Part shown: piece after piece, positions 16,807 to 27,100 of the stretch
How positions within the stretch are numbered: position 1 is the first letter of the stretch
Layout of the letters: each line of letters starts with the position of its first letter
IMG/VR virus record: IMGVR_UViG_3300032516_002690
Coordinates: 40,210 to 104,209 of that record
Length of the DNA stretch: 64,000 bases
Reading direction: 5' to 3' (one strand)
DNA from: a virus
Made by a program: the position numbers and the translations under genes
The notes under the pieces: generated by a model
Databases searched by the model: none
What the model was told of the DNA's origin: nothing
The model's input: only the letters and a program-made list of their open reading frames with translations

Positions 16807-17486
16807 ATCGACGAGCTCACGGTGACGGTTTCGCTTACCAGATTTGCGCCGGCTACTTCGTTAGTGAGAGACAACATGTCTGCTTTCGTGGCAATGACCG
16901 CGTTTTCGGCTGTAGCTACTTCGTCAAATACGCGGTTAAATCGCCGATCACGAAAGTTGCCAGCACCCGGCGCACCGTTGCGCAATGTCTTGCCAGCATA
17001 TGCAGTCAAACTCAAACGTGATATTGTCCAGCTAAATCCATTGTAGAAAGCAGGAAAGGGCGCATACAACTCCAAGCGGTTTACGTTACCGCCCGGCGCA
17101 ACTGTCTTGACTACAAACGTAAAGGGGTTTGTGCCGGGATATTCTGCAGAAGTCCAATAGGCAGGGTCCGTGATGCTAACGCCTATCAAGTCATCAACAA
17201 GCACGCCTGCAGTGCTAAAATTGACTGTCGTATCCTCCATGTAGTCAAGCGCGCGTGCAGTGATGCTGGTGAGTTGCGCGAGAGTTGACACACCTACGTA
17301 GGCTTCCGCGCCACCGCTGTAATTCCCTACAATAAAATATTGCATATTGTTGGGATGCGTAGGAAAGTACGTAGGCCCTGGTGTTGGGGGCACCACACCG
17401 TCATCGCGATTTCTAGTGATGACCCTTATTTTACCGGCTGTTATAAGACGGTCTTTCTCGAAAACGGCGGATATGTACGCACTCAT
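16803..17486 (-). CDS. Hypothetical virion-like protein
   Basis: A beta-rich protein of about 227 residues when started at the ATG at 17486 (MSAYISAVFEK). The frame stays open to 17555, but that would run into the divergent resolvase gene at 17503, so the shorter start is preferred. A proline-rich turn (PPTPGPTYFP) precedes a likely sandwich domain, and a helical segment ends the protein. No specific family is recognised. Confidence 0.55.
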   Translation of the reverse strand: MSAYISAVFEKDRLITAGKIRVITRNRDDGVVPPTPGPTYFPTHPNNMQYFIVGNYSGGAEAYVGVSTLAQLTSITARALDYMEDTTVNFSTAGVLVDDLIGVSITDPAYWTSAEYPGTNPFTFVVKTVAPGGNVNRLELYAPFPAFYNGFSWTISRLSLTAYAGKTLRNGAPGAGNFRDRRFNRVFDEVATAENAVIATKADMLSLTNEVAGANLVSETVTVSSSI

Positions 17487-17502
17487 AGCAGTACTATAGC
17501 CT

Positions 17503-18060
17503 ATGTCCTTTGTAATAGGCATAGACCAATCGGTGCTACACACAGGTATCTGCATCCTGAACGAGGACGCATCTGTGAACTATCTGGGTTTAATAGAGCC
17601 TGACAAGCTCAAAAACCGAGATCGGTTGGCGTATATTCGCGATGAACTCAATGCTGTCCTAGGAGCTAGGCGGTTTGCTGTTGGTGTCATGGAGGGCTAT
17701 TCGTACGGCAGTATGAATAAGAAGTTCCTGTTGGGTGAAGTAGGCTCAGTTGTAAAACTGGCCTTCCATGATCACTGCCTGCGTGCCTACGAAGTAGCAC
17801 CCGCAGCACTAAAGAAGTTTGTGACGTCTAAGGGCAGCGCGTCCAAAGAAGACGTGATGGTTGCAGTTGAGAAGCAGTGGGGAGTCATGCTAAAGGATGA
17901 CAACCTCGCTGACGCGTACGGCTTAGCCCGAATCGCCTACGAAATCGCAAAGCCCACCTCTACTAAGCGCCATCAATTAGACGTACTCAAAGGCTTGCTT
18001 AAAGAAGTGTCACGCAAAAAAGTACCTAGACGTAAGATCTTATTTAAAGATGCCATTTAA
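17503..18060 (+). CDS. RuvC-like Holliday junction resolvase
   Basis: A 185-residue nuclease of the RNase H-like fold. The acidic positions are in order: GIDQS at the N-terminus, VMEGYSYG near residue 63, and DDNLADAYGLA near residue 131. A basic KKFVTSKGSASKED region lies between, as in phage RuvC-like enzymes. It would resolve recombination and replication intermediates before packaging. There is no clear Shine-Dalgarno sequence, and only 16 bases separate it from the divergent ATG at 17486. Confidence 0.82.
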   Translation: MSFVIGIDQSVLHTGICILNEDASVNYLGLIEPDKLKNRDRLAYIRDELNAVLGARRFAVGVMEGYSYGSMNKKFLLGEVGSVVKLAFHDHCLRAYEVAPAALKKFVTSKGSASKEDVMVAVEKQWGVMLKDDNLADAYGLARIAYEIAKPTSTKRHQLDVLKGLLKEVSRKKVPRRKILFKDAI

Positions 18061-18086
18061 TACCCGCCTGACTATCGGAGTCTAAA

Positions 18087-18338
18087 ATGAGACACATCGG
18101 CTGCATGGTTTCTGGTAATACCGTTAATATTGATCCTGGTACACACGGCGAAAATACAGATGCTATTATTGTTATGCGTCGCGGTGAGATCATCGGAGTA
18201 GTCAGTCCCCGCGCACAAGATGACGTACAGACGCTACGCATGACTTTCACGCGCGACAGACCCAAGGAAGGGTTTGTGCCGCTCCAGGGTGTAGCGGTGC
18301 AGCATTTCATGCCCGTTGTTACAGATGACTATATCTAA
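18087..18338 (+). CDS. Small hypothetical protein
   Basis: An 83-residue beta-rich protein with no recognised domain. A GGAG precedes the ATG by six bases. It is first in a run of three small plus-strand genes after the resolvase, a typical phage accessory cluster. Confidence 0.6.
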   Translation: MRHIGCMVSGNTVNIDPGTHGENTDAIIVMRRGEIIGVVSPRAQDDVQTLRMTFTRDRPKEGFVPLQGVAVQHFMPVVTDDYI

Positions 18339-18351
18339 GGAAGATCACCGT

Positions 18352-18612
18352 ATGGGGATTACGCCGATTTTACTTCGGCGAGCTTCGTACTATATACGTC
18401 TTGGTGAAGGCGAATATTTTCCCGTACATCCACACTACGATAGAGTTGTAGTTGATAAAATATATGATCTAACCCAAAACCCGCTGGATAAAAATCACTG
18501 GGGTATGGGTTTACGTGTTTCATTCTATAGCGAAGGCCGCCGAATACGTTGGGTTGAATTCGGCTGTCATGTTGTTGGTGCAGGAGGAGATGACCTCCTG
18601 CGTGAAGTTTGA
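18352..18612 (+). CDS. Small hypothetical protein
   Basis: 86 residues when started at ATG 18352, which has AAGGAAG at a good distance and lies just after the previous stop. The frame extends upstream to 18316, but that part overlaps the preceding gene and lacks a ribosome-binding site. No domain is recognised. Confidence 0.55.
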   Translation: MGITPILLRRASYYIRLGEGEYFPVHPHYDRVVVDKIYDLTQNPLDKNHWGMGLRVSFYSEGRRIRWVEFGCHVVGAGGDDLLREV

Positions 18613-18626
18613 AAGAGGTCCTGACA

Positions 18627-18887
18627 ATGACTAAGTACCTAGTGACTCACGAAGCAACCGTAGGCCGCACGCGCGAAGAAGGTGCGGTCATTCCGTCAAT
18701 TACGTTGACCTACTACAGCATGGTTGAGGCAGAGACAGTCGAAGCTGCCAACGACATGGTTGTGGTTTATCGCGACCCGGGCTTTAGCACGCGCGTTATA
18801 GCCGTAACCGAGGTGGCTGATATTTTGTCAGCAGACGACCTCTTCGCGTTGCTCAATCACGCGAACATTATCAAAGAGGGGCTCTGA
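18627..18887 (+). CDS. Small hypothetical protein
   Basis: 86 residues from ATG 18627, preceded by AGAGG; an in-frame ATG at 18609 lies upstream but overlaps the previous gene. The sequence alternates strands and helices, with an acidic C-terminal helix. No domain is recognised. It ends three bases before the convergent spanin-like gene. Confidence 0.55.
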   Translation: MTKYLVTHEATVGRTREEGAVIPSITLTYYSMVEAETVEAANDMVVVYRDPGFSTRVIAVTEVADILSADDLFALLNHANIIKEGL

Positions 18888-18890
18888 GCT

Positions 18891-19382
18891 TCATCGAATA
18901 ATACTGCCTAAAAACGCACCTAGGCCAAGTAAACCAAAGGTGCCACCTACCCACAGAGGCCATGTGGGTGGGCTTTCTGCTTTTGCACGCCACATGTTTT
19001 TAGCTTCGATTTCTTCCGTGAGGCGGTTATTCAATACCAGGATTTGATCCTGATCTTGACGCTCCATGGAATAGTGTAAGCTAATTTGATCTTGCGACTT
19101 GAGTAACTCAGCTTCTTTTACGGCTAGCAGGCTTGTATAGTCTTCCCACTGGCTATGCCAATAACGCGCTTGTATTTCTAGCACGTTGAGTTCGACCGTC
19201 TGTGCCGCATCAAAGCACGCATATCGTACGTCTTTGTATACGCACGCAATGTATTCCGGAATTAGCCGTGTAGGCAGTGGCCGTAACTGAAATAATTTGG
19301 CGTGTTCCTGCGCTTGTGCACTAGACGTCGCCAATAAAACTAAGAGCGCGACTTTTGATTGTACGCGTCTAAATCTTTCCAT
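18891..19382 (-). CDS. Exported protein with C-terminal membrane segment, possible spanin component
   Basis: A 163-residue protein. The N-terminus is a signal peptide with a likely cleavage after AQA (VALLVLLATSSAQAQ); there is no lipobox cysteine. A long helical stretch with coiled-coil character (about 65-135) is followed by a C-terminal hydrophobic segment (WVGGTFGLLGLGAFLG). Overlap of 43 bases with an inner-membrane coiled-coil gene recalls Rz/Rz1-type spanin pairs, but the lack of a lipobox is atypical. The role in outer-membrane disruption is inference. Confidence 0.5.
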   Translation of the reverse strand: MERFRRVQSKVALLVLLATSSAQAQEHAKLFQLRPLPTRLIPEYIACVYKDVRYACFDAAQTVELNVLEIQARYWHSQWEDYTSLLAVKEAELLKSQDQISLHYSMERQDQDQILVLNNRLTEEIEAKNMWRAKAESPPTWPLWVGGTFGLLGLGAFLGSIIR

Positions 19383-19726
19383 GATTCGAGTGCCTTTACT
19401 TGCTTGTATTCTGCCTCGAATTCTTTTTCATTCTTGGCAATTTCTGCGTTTTTGGCGTCTGCGATGCGCTGTAACGCGTGCGCCTGTTTTAGCAGATCCG
19501 CTAACTTAGCTGCGTTTTTCTCATGTAGCATATCGAAACGCACTTGCTCAGCTTTAACACCCGCTAAGTCCACTTCGTTGTGCAATTTAGCTAGCTGATC
19601 TTTACGTTTACTTAACCGCACGTAAAGTGCGAAGCATGCTACAAACGCCGCTACAGACACTACCAGCCACAGTATCCATTTTTTAGGTCCGGACGCTGCG
19701 TGATAATTTAATATTTTAGGGGTCAT
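19340..19726 (-). CDS. Inner-membrane coiled-coil protein, possible i-spanin
   Basis: About 128 residues from the ATG at 19726, just after the tail-spike stop; the longer frame to 19798 overlaps that gene. A short cytoplasmic N-terminus is followed by one membrane segment (WILWLVVSVAAFVACFALYV) and then a charged Ala/Lys/Glu coiled coil to the end. This is the architecture of Rz-type i-spanins. It overlaps the exported protein at 18891. No holin is evident next to it. Confidence 0.55.
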   Translation of the reverse strand: MTPKILNYHAASGPKKWILWLVVSVAAFVACFALYVRLSKRKDQLAKLHNEVDLAGVKAEQVRFDMLHEKNAAKLADLLKQAHALQRIADAKNAEIAKNEKEFEAEYKQVKALESWKDLDAYNQKSRS

Positions 19727-19727
19727 G

Positions 19728-22700
19728 TTAATCCATGTAGAATTTCGGGGTGTCATAGACGACTTCAAGACTGTACAGCACGTTAGATACGGTACCACCC
19801 GCTGACGCTACGACGTATGCCACTACGGTGGCAATGCTCTTGTTAATTGGAACACTTATAGTACCTGAAGATATAGGTCGATCACCTGTAATTACACCAA
19901 TAGGATCGAACACAGGGGCAAGTGAAACGGTAATTGCGCCGACATTGTCTAATGTGTATATTTTTATACTCATACGATTACCGCTTATAGTGTAGTCGGT
20001 ATTCGTTGTGGGTAAGACCAGTGCGTTTATTTCTCTAATAACAGCACCGTTTGGCACATAAGTATTCAGCGAATAGGCGTAGGTGGCACCTAGGGTAATC
20101 GCGGTTGTAAAACTATTATTCTTAGTCCACTGGCTTGGATTTAGGGGCTCCCCATCAATTGCATTAAGTAAACGGCGTGTGGTTGCTTTTTGGATACCGT
20201 CCGAATTACCAAATACGAGGTTTGGATAATTCGATATATTGCCATTGTTGACTACAAGTAGTGTCCCAGTGTCGCCGTTGGTAAACGTATTGCCCGTCAC
20301 TACGTTGGCGGAGCTGGTCGTATCCAGGAGTACTGCGGTATCTGCGCCAGCACTGAATGTCATCACGGTATTCGCAGTAACCGTACAATCACTACGATCT
20401 ATAGTTAGAAACTTAACTGCGGCCGTATTACAACGTGCGTTGTTGCCTGTGATAATCGCGCCGTACTGTTCCGCGTACACTAACGCGTGGTTAGCCGTCG
20501 CCATTAAGAGGTTTTGCGCGCTACCCGTTATGTGGATAGTATTGTGCGCTACTTTTGCTTGATTCCCGGTAATGTATGCAAACCAACCGGGTGTATTTTC
20601 ACCTGTAGCAAACAAGGCACCATTTACGGTATTACCGAGTACCTTACCTCTCGTAGTTGCACGAAATAACCGACCTTTATTTGCAGTACCGCTATTTTCG
20701 TAAAAAGAAATCCCCTCTACAGTAGCGGCGGTGCTGAGGTCGTATAGGGCGAGCCACGCGGAAACGTTGCTACCTGCAGGGGTTCCATTAATAGACCCGC
20801 CGGTTATGCGAACTCCGGTACCTACCGAGATTAGCGAACACGTGAGTGTTGTCGCACCTGCGCTAGTGTCGGGTTCTGTTACGTTCTTTACGTGTAAGCC
20901 ATTTACGGTTAGATTACCGCTATTGGGTGCGTCCAGGACTATAGCGTTTGATGCAGCGCCTGCTAAACGTTTACCTTGCAGGTCCACCGTTATATTACGC
21001 GCGTTAATGGTGGACGACGTGACGGTTCCCGTGAGTAGGCTTAGCGTATGACTCGCTAATTGCGTGATATTAGCGTAATTGAGATTTAAATGGAAACCAT
21101 CTAGGGTGTACGACCCGTTACCCGTCGAAACTCCGGCGACCGAGCCGATTTCAACTCGGCGTGTTGCAGCTCCGCCTACAACGGTGCCAAACCTTAACTC
21201 TACGTAGCAGTCTTCAAATACTATGTTTTGTCCCGGATCGGTCGCCGAAGCCTGGCTACACACTACGCCGATTTCTGGATAATTAACTGCGACAGTACTC
21301 GTGTAAAATTTGCAGCTTCGGAATCTAATGTGATTAGAATCTCCGCTTATTGCGAGGACTTTACCGTATCCGTCCTGTATGAACGTACAGTTATCGAACT
21401 CAATGTTTGTTGAATTCGTTATTGTCAAGACCGTCGGTGTGATAGACGCATTTGATTGGCTGCAGCGGAATATACAGTTCCGGTAAATCTGAGGCTGGTG
21501 TACGCTACTCATGCATGCCACAGAACCGTCGTCTACGCCCACATCGCCGAATCCTGCAGAGATATCGAAAATAGAATCTTCGATTACTAGGGGCTCGTAA
21601 TTCCTAGAGGCTGCTTTCGTACCGATGTTAACGAGTAACAACGCGTATTTCTGAGTTGCACCGCTAGACCCTGATGGGATAGCGGTGACGCGCAGGCGGC
21701 GTAACGTACCGGTTACGGCGTTGGTATTCGCCGGGTTGGTGTGATAAAAGAAGATACTGGCCCAGTTAATCCCGGCGGGTGTGTCGTCATCTATTACCAG
21801 GTTATCGATATCTACTCTGACATGGCCAGTAGGCTGGAACTGGAAAGCGCCTGCAGTAGCCCTACAGTTGTGTAACTTATACGAACCGCCCGTGAAGTAA
21901 TAGCTAAAGACTCCTGCAGCGCTTCCCTTCAAGAAAATATTTTCGAATGAAAATTCGTCGTTAGCATCTGCGCCTAGGAAGGTGACATGCCCACTCTTTG
22001 TGAGCGTCAATGTTACCTTTGTATTGTCTTCACCAATCAAATGCGTATTTTTAGATGTCGTGAAATTTGTGCTTACGTTGTACGCGCCACGGCGCAGGAG
22101 ATACGTACCTCCTGTAGCGGCCAGTGTATTAATAGCAGGTACGACATCGACGACATTGATATCTCCGCCAACGGAATTAGTACCGTCGGTACACACTGCG
22201 GTAAACGCACGTCGCGCAATTGCGGAGCTGTGTAGCTGGGATAAGGCTGAGCGAATAGTTGTATTGGTGGTGAGTGCACCGCCGCCGCCTTGGGCAGTGA
22301 GGGCGGTCCCGAAGATTGTCGGCGCGTCTACACCTACCCGAATAGCCCCGGGTAGTGTCGCAGTCATATCGGCTAAGTCAGCTACGATTTCGTCGAGAGC
22401 TGTTTCGACGGTGGACGCCGTAACTGCGGTTGAGCCGTCAGCCCATGGACCGCTACCGTTGTAACCTACCGTCGCTGCTCCCAGCACCGAAGCTTGCAAC
22501 GCAACGTGTGCCGCGAGGGCTATTGAAGCCACGCTAGTCGGGCTTTTAAATTGAAAACTTTCGCCGGCTTCGAGCCGCGTACCGTCGTACCAAATCAATT
22601 GTCCGTTATAGCCAATGCGACACAGTGGGATTGCCCCCGGTATTTTGTCAGGACTAACATGCGTGACAAATAAAGCAGCTGCGGGGATAGCACTCGTGCC

Positions 22701-23555
22701 ACGATCACCCGAGGACTCTGCTCGTCCGCCCGCAAGGCCACCTTTAGGGTCCGCACCAAAACCCGCCGGCTCAATAACGTACTTGTACCAAATTGCAATG
22801 CCCATGCCGGGTTGCAGTGGCGTAGTTGTCGTGAGCGTCTGGATATCTGAGCCCGCAATGACGTGCTTTTCGTCATCAGCTGTGGTGTCGAGACGTGTTT
22901 CTGCAAGCGCAATGACGGCTACGTTGGCAACCGCGCTGGTTGTAATAACCAGACGTCCGACGAGTATGGTGTCCGCGGCAATGGCTGACGCAAGTGCGGT
23001 TTGCACAGCTGCCGCATCGTGCGAGGCGGTGCTCGTATTTAGCGTAACCACAATGCGCTTAACCGGCCCCGCGGAAATAGCGACACTGACGGACCCTGCA
23101 GACGCTGAGTGTAAATGCTTGATTGTTACGGCGTTCATGCCGTGGGTGGCGTACGACGTAGCTGCGACTGTGTAGATAACCCGATTACTTGAAGGCGTAC
23201 CTACAGATAATGTACCTTTCTTGGCTTGGTACGGAGCGAGCATAGGCGTGACCGTAAAACTGCCCGCAGTAACCGATATTTTACCGAGCGGCGGGGCGCC
23301 GGGAGCTGCGCCGTTCCAGGTAATAGTACCGCCGGTGTACTCAATCATTAGATGACTGTAGTCGCGGTAATAAAGCAGCTCTTCAGCGACATCTCGCAAT
23401 GTCTCTGTGCGTTCGCGGAGATTCTCAGAAGGCCGGCGCAACACTACTTGTGTCGCTCCTTCACCATCGCTGAGAGGCTGAATAGCCGCTAAATTGTCCT
23501 CGCCGTTATCACCGAGACCTACGTTGAAATCAACGAACTCTTTTTGTTCCGTCAT
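19728..23555 (-). CDS. Tail spike with right-handed beta-helix
   Basis: A 1,275-residue virion protein. The N-terminal 450 residues form several beta-rich modules likely to attach to the baseplate. From about residue 455 there is a pectate-lyase-like start (NVVDVVPAINTLAATGGTYL) and then many short Asn/Val/Ile-rich strands separated by turns, typical of a parallel beta-helix such as polysaccharide-binding or degrading spikes. The C-terminal 130 residues are a separate beta domain. It would recognise host surface glycans. Catalytic residues cannot be assigned by eye. Confidence 0.8.
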   Translation of the reverse strand: MTEQKEFVDFNVGLGDNGEDNLAAIQPLSDGEGATQVVLRRPSENLRERTETLRDVAEELLYYRDYSHLMIEYTGGTITWNGAAPGAPPLGKISVTAGSFTVTPMLAPYQAKKGTLSVGTPSSNRVIYTVAATSYATHGMNAVTIKHLHSASAGSVSVAISAGPVKRIVVTLNTSTASHDAAAVQTALASAIAADTILVGRLVITTSAVANVAVIALAETRLDTTADDEKHVIAGSDIQTLTTTTPLQPGMGIAIWYKYVIEPAGFGADPKGGLAGGRAESSGDRGTSAIPAAALFVTHVSPDKIPGAIPLCRIGYNGQLIWYDGTRLEAGESFQFKSPTSVASIALAAHVALQASVLGAATVGYNGSGPWADGSTAVTASTVETALDEIVADLADMTATLPGAIRVGVDAPTIFGTALTAQGGGGALTTNTTIRSALSQLHSSAIARRAFTAVCTDGTNSVGGDINVVDVVPAINTLAATGGTYLLRRGAYNVSTNFTTSKNTHLIGEDNTKVTLTLTKSGHVTFLGADANDEFSFENIFLKGSAAGVFSYYFTGGSYKLHNCRATAGAFQFQPTGHVRVDIDNLVIDDDTPAGINWASIFFYHTNPANTNAVTGTLRRLRVTAIPSGSSGATQKYALLLVNIGTKAASRNYEPLVIEDSIFDISAGFGDVGVDDGSVACMSSVHQPQIYRNCIFRCSQSNASITPTVLTITNSTNIEFDNCTFIQDGYGKVLAISGDSNHIRFRSCKFYTSTVAVNYPEIGVVCSQASATDPGQNIVFEDCYVELRFGTVVGGAATRRVEIGSVAGVSTGNGSYTLDGFHLNLNYANITQLASHTLSLLTGTVTSSTINARNITVDLQGKRLAGAASNAIVLDAPNSGNLTVNGLHVKNVTEPDTSAGATTLTCSLISVGTGVRITGGSINGTPAGSNVSAWLALYDLSTAATVEGISFYENSGTANKGRLFRATTRGKVLGNTVNGALFATGENTPGWFAYITGNQAKVAHNTIHITGSAQNLLMATANHALVYAEQYGAIITGNNARCNTAAVKFLTIDRSDCTVTANTVMTFSAGADTAVLLDTTSSANVVTGNTFTNGDTGTLLVVNNGNISNYPNLVFGNSDGIQKATTRRLLNAIDGEPLNPSQWTKNNSFTTAITLGATYAYSLNTYVPNGAVIREINALVLPTTNTDYTISGNRMSIKIYTLDNVGAITVSLAPVFDPIGVITGDRPISSGTISVPINKSIATVVAYVVASAGGTVSNVLYSLEVVYDTPKFYMD

Positions 23556-23567
23556 GGGGGTCTCTTT

Positions 23568-24107
23568 TCAAACAGTAAGGGTGAGGCGCCAGCGGAACTC
23601 AAGTTCGACTGCGGCAGTTTTAACTTGATCAGGATAAACCTGACGCGAAAACATGATGGACGAGGCTGTCAACTGCGGGTCGTTGAGGGTACCCCGTGTA
23701 AAGAGACCCGCTTCGCGATACGTCAGGCCATTACCGTAACCCGTCGTCATCGTCGCAGTAAATTCTACCGTACCTGATACGCCTACGACGCGATTCGCGT
23801 CCGCGAATTGAATACGCACATAGCTACCGGACACAAAGCCTTCAGCAGCAAGCCCTGTGTCCGTACGCTGCGGGCTAGTACTGTTGGTCCCGAAGCGCAT
23901 AGAGAACAGTTGATTCTCTTGCTGCGCGTTCACGCCGAAAGCGGCGTTGGGAGCCATTAGTTTTACAAGGGCCTCGGTGCCCAGATACGTAATGACGTTC
24001 TTCTTTTCCCAAACCGAAAGAATATCTTGCGTCCGGGCGTCTCGCCGCAGAATGCGCAAATCGCCGCGCATGGGCAGTACGGTCTCATGGGGAAAGCGCG
24101 TCATCAT
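23568..24107 (-). CDS. Tail fibre/collar-like protein
   Basis: A 179-residue beta-rich protein. The C-terminal pattern LTYREAGLF, then FSRQVYP, K and a final ELEFRWRLTLTV is the ending seen in phage tail-collar and fibre-attachment domains. Two start codons are adjacent (24107 and 24104); AGAGG fits the second better. It lies between the big baseplate protein and the tail spike, so it may connect them. Confidence 0.65.
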   Translation of the reverse strand: MMTRFPHETVLPMRGDLRILRRDARTQDILSVWEKKNVITYLGTEALVKLMAPNAAFGVNAQQENQLFSMRFGTNSTSPQRTDTGLAAEGFVSGSYVRIQFADANRVVGVSGTVEFTATMTTGYGNGLTYREAGLFTRGTLNDPQLTASSIMFSRQVYPDQVKTAAVELEFRWRLTLTV

Positions 24108-24173
24108 GTCCTCTTGATTTGAATCGGGTCTTCTCGCAGATCAGTGTCGCGAGCAGTACGGCTACGGCCTTGT

Positions 24174-27100
24174 TTAGGATTGCTGGATAGTTAAAGTTTC
24201 ATCTACGCGCAGCGTCTCTTTAAACAACGACGAAGGTGATAGGACAATATACGTGTACGCAGGCTTAGCGACAAATACGAGGGCCTGTAGATCAACGAGG
24301 AGTTCGGCACCGAGCTGCCCCAGTATCGATGGGTTGAATGAGACGTAGAATAGATGATATTTAAGCCATTGGTCTAAAATCACGAATGCTGCTTTATGCC
24401 GCAAAACGAGAGCTTTACTTTCTATTTGCCAGTGGCCTGCCGTAATCGTTTCGTCAGGTACGTTGACGAAAGCTTCGAGCAATACCTTGCTACTACTTAC
24501 GACGCTTAAAATCCTGAATCTCCGCAACTCAATCACTCCGTTGGTGATGACCACGTAATTATCAAGATCGGCAGCAGTAAATAGTGCGTCTGCAATATTG
24601 GTAGTTTCCAGATATACACTGTTACTAGCAGGATACTGTATATCCCCAATAAGGCTTCCAGCGAACAGTCCAACGCGTTGTATAACCGACGGCGGTATGA
24701 AACCTTGCGAGTCCGCACCGATGAGAAAACCCGGGTCACCAATGCGTGCATCGTCGCTCGGGTTGAGGATATTTTCGACGAGCGTGGGGCTCGCTTGTCT
24801 GCGGAGGCCATCTTCACCTACCCAGAGGTTTTCAGGAATTCTTACGCGTTCCCACCACGTAGGCGTCTCTAGGTAATCCGTTACTGTAAATACATCCGTC
24901 AGTACTTCGAACGCCCTGAATATTTTTACGCCTGCGTTAGCCGTATCCGTAACGGCTGCGCGTAGAGGTATAGCCCTGTCAAAAGTATAAGTCTGTTTGG
25001 ATGTAGTTACAGTTTGTAGTGCGCTAACACTGAGCTCCCAGCTGACGGGGCCCTCGGTTGTCGGCGAGGCATCTAACAACAGCGTATTGCTGTTGATAAC
25101 TTGTGTTATCTTGAAGGACCTATTTGCATTAAGACCTGACGAAATAAATAGAAAATCAGATATCGTGTCTGCCACGAAACTGCCGGAGCCTGCTGTAAAT
25201 TGGTAGGTCGCGCCACTCAAGTAACCGTCAGTCCCTGATGCGTAGCTATCAGTTTCGTACGAGATGAGTAATTCGCCGTTATCGCGAATAACGCTAAGCC
25301 CTGCGACGGTATTTACGGCGGATTCAAAGCGTTCGAGTGTCGGCCCCAACATAAACAGCTGAAATACGCCACGTATCAGCGAACGGTATTCTTCACTAGA
25401 TCGGTCGTATCGGTTAATCAAATATCCGAAAGTCGTGTAAAGCTGAAAGCGGTCGACTAACACATCAGGGGCCCAGAAAGCAGCCTCGCGCACCGTACGC
25501 GTAACTGACTCAGTAGCTAAAACTCCGCGGCGCTTTAGCTGCCAAACGAGAGATCCGTTGCTAGGTTCCACTGTCGACAATACTGCGCGGTCGGTGGTCA
25601 GTTGCACGGACGTACTGCTCAATACTGCGCTAATTATGTACGTACCGTTGTTATTCGGGAAACCCTGCGCGTACCCGGAATTCGATATCGTTAGCGCCTG
25701 CCCGATGTGTTGGTATGTAAATGACGCCGTTGAGGCATTAAACGTACTCGGAAAACCATACGTTAGAATGCCTGTCGCACCCGTTTGTAGGGTTGCATTA
25801 TTCGACAGAATTACCAGTCGAAATGAATAATCAACCGTCAGTTCTAAATCGGTGCGCCACACCGTTTTCGGCATGATCGTAGCGGCATCTTCCAAGAGCG
25901 TGTAGTCAACACCCTCGACAACCGTGCTATCGTCAACTAAACGCCGGGCAGTAAGAACAGCGCCCTTCTTTATCTGCGGATACAAAAGATACGTCGTGCC
26001 AGCAAAGCCGTTAGCCCAGGCCCATGTAAGGGTCACGCCGTCAGCGTCACTAATAGGCGCGGTTACCGTAACTTGTGTACCGCTAATTTTGGTCAATATC
26101 GCGTATTTGTACAATACGCCGGAACGTACCACTTTAATTACAGTACCTACGGTGCTTGTAAATACGGCGCTCGCAGCGCTGAATAACGCCGTTCCGTCTC
26201 CGTTATTGGTGAAAACACCGTCGGTGTATACCATGCCCGGTGTTGTCGTCCAGAGATTCCAAGTAACGCTTGCTTCATCGACGGGAGCCTGTAGTGCAAG
26301 CGTAACACTCGTCACGCTGTTGTATCCAATTATTCGTGCGTACCCAACGTTATTTAGCCCTTGGAGCTCAATAATGTCTCCAATATAAATCGGATAAAAC
26401 AGCGCACTAGCGGATGTAAATAGCCGTGTTGCCGCAGTAATAACCCCGTTGACACCAAGTTGCGCGACACTTCCGCTAGCCGCAATAGATTCGGCCGTTA
26501 TGGTATTATTAGAAGGCTCGCGCAGTACGGAAAACTCTAATTTGCTGGCAGCTGAAGTCGCTGTAATCGCGCCGTTAACTTCTAGATATAGCGCTTCGGG
26601 CTTGACCAACGATATGTCAAACTCTAGAGGCGTACCCACCGTCGGACTTATTAGTAGACGTAAGATATCACCTTTCTGAATGGCTAGGCTGGCGTCAGAC
26701 CAATCCGGTATGGTCGAATTGGTAAATGACCCACCGAAACTCACGTCGATAATCCGCGTCGGATAACCATCCAGCGGATTTACATGCGTGCGCAGTAAAG
26801 GCAGTGCAGTACCTACCGGAGACCCGTAACCCTTGTCATCGTCGGTTAGACTTGCGAATAACAATCCGCTAAATAGAGGATGGGTATTAATGCTCGCTAC
26901 GATATCACGTGTTAGTGTCGTAGACCCGTTGGCCGGCCCGTCGTACGCAATGACAAGCGTATCCGCTGCAGTATTTAGTGTAAATGTAAACGGGCTTGTG
27001 CCGTCGTCCAATAATTGAACGGTAAATAGCGTTGTTAGCGGGTCGCGCGTACGTAACGTAAACTCAGTGTTACCGGTACCGAATGTCCGCTGAAGATAGG

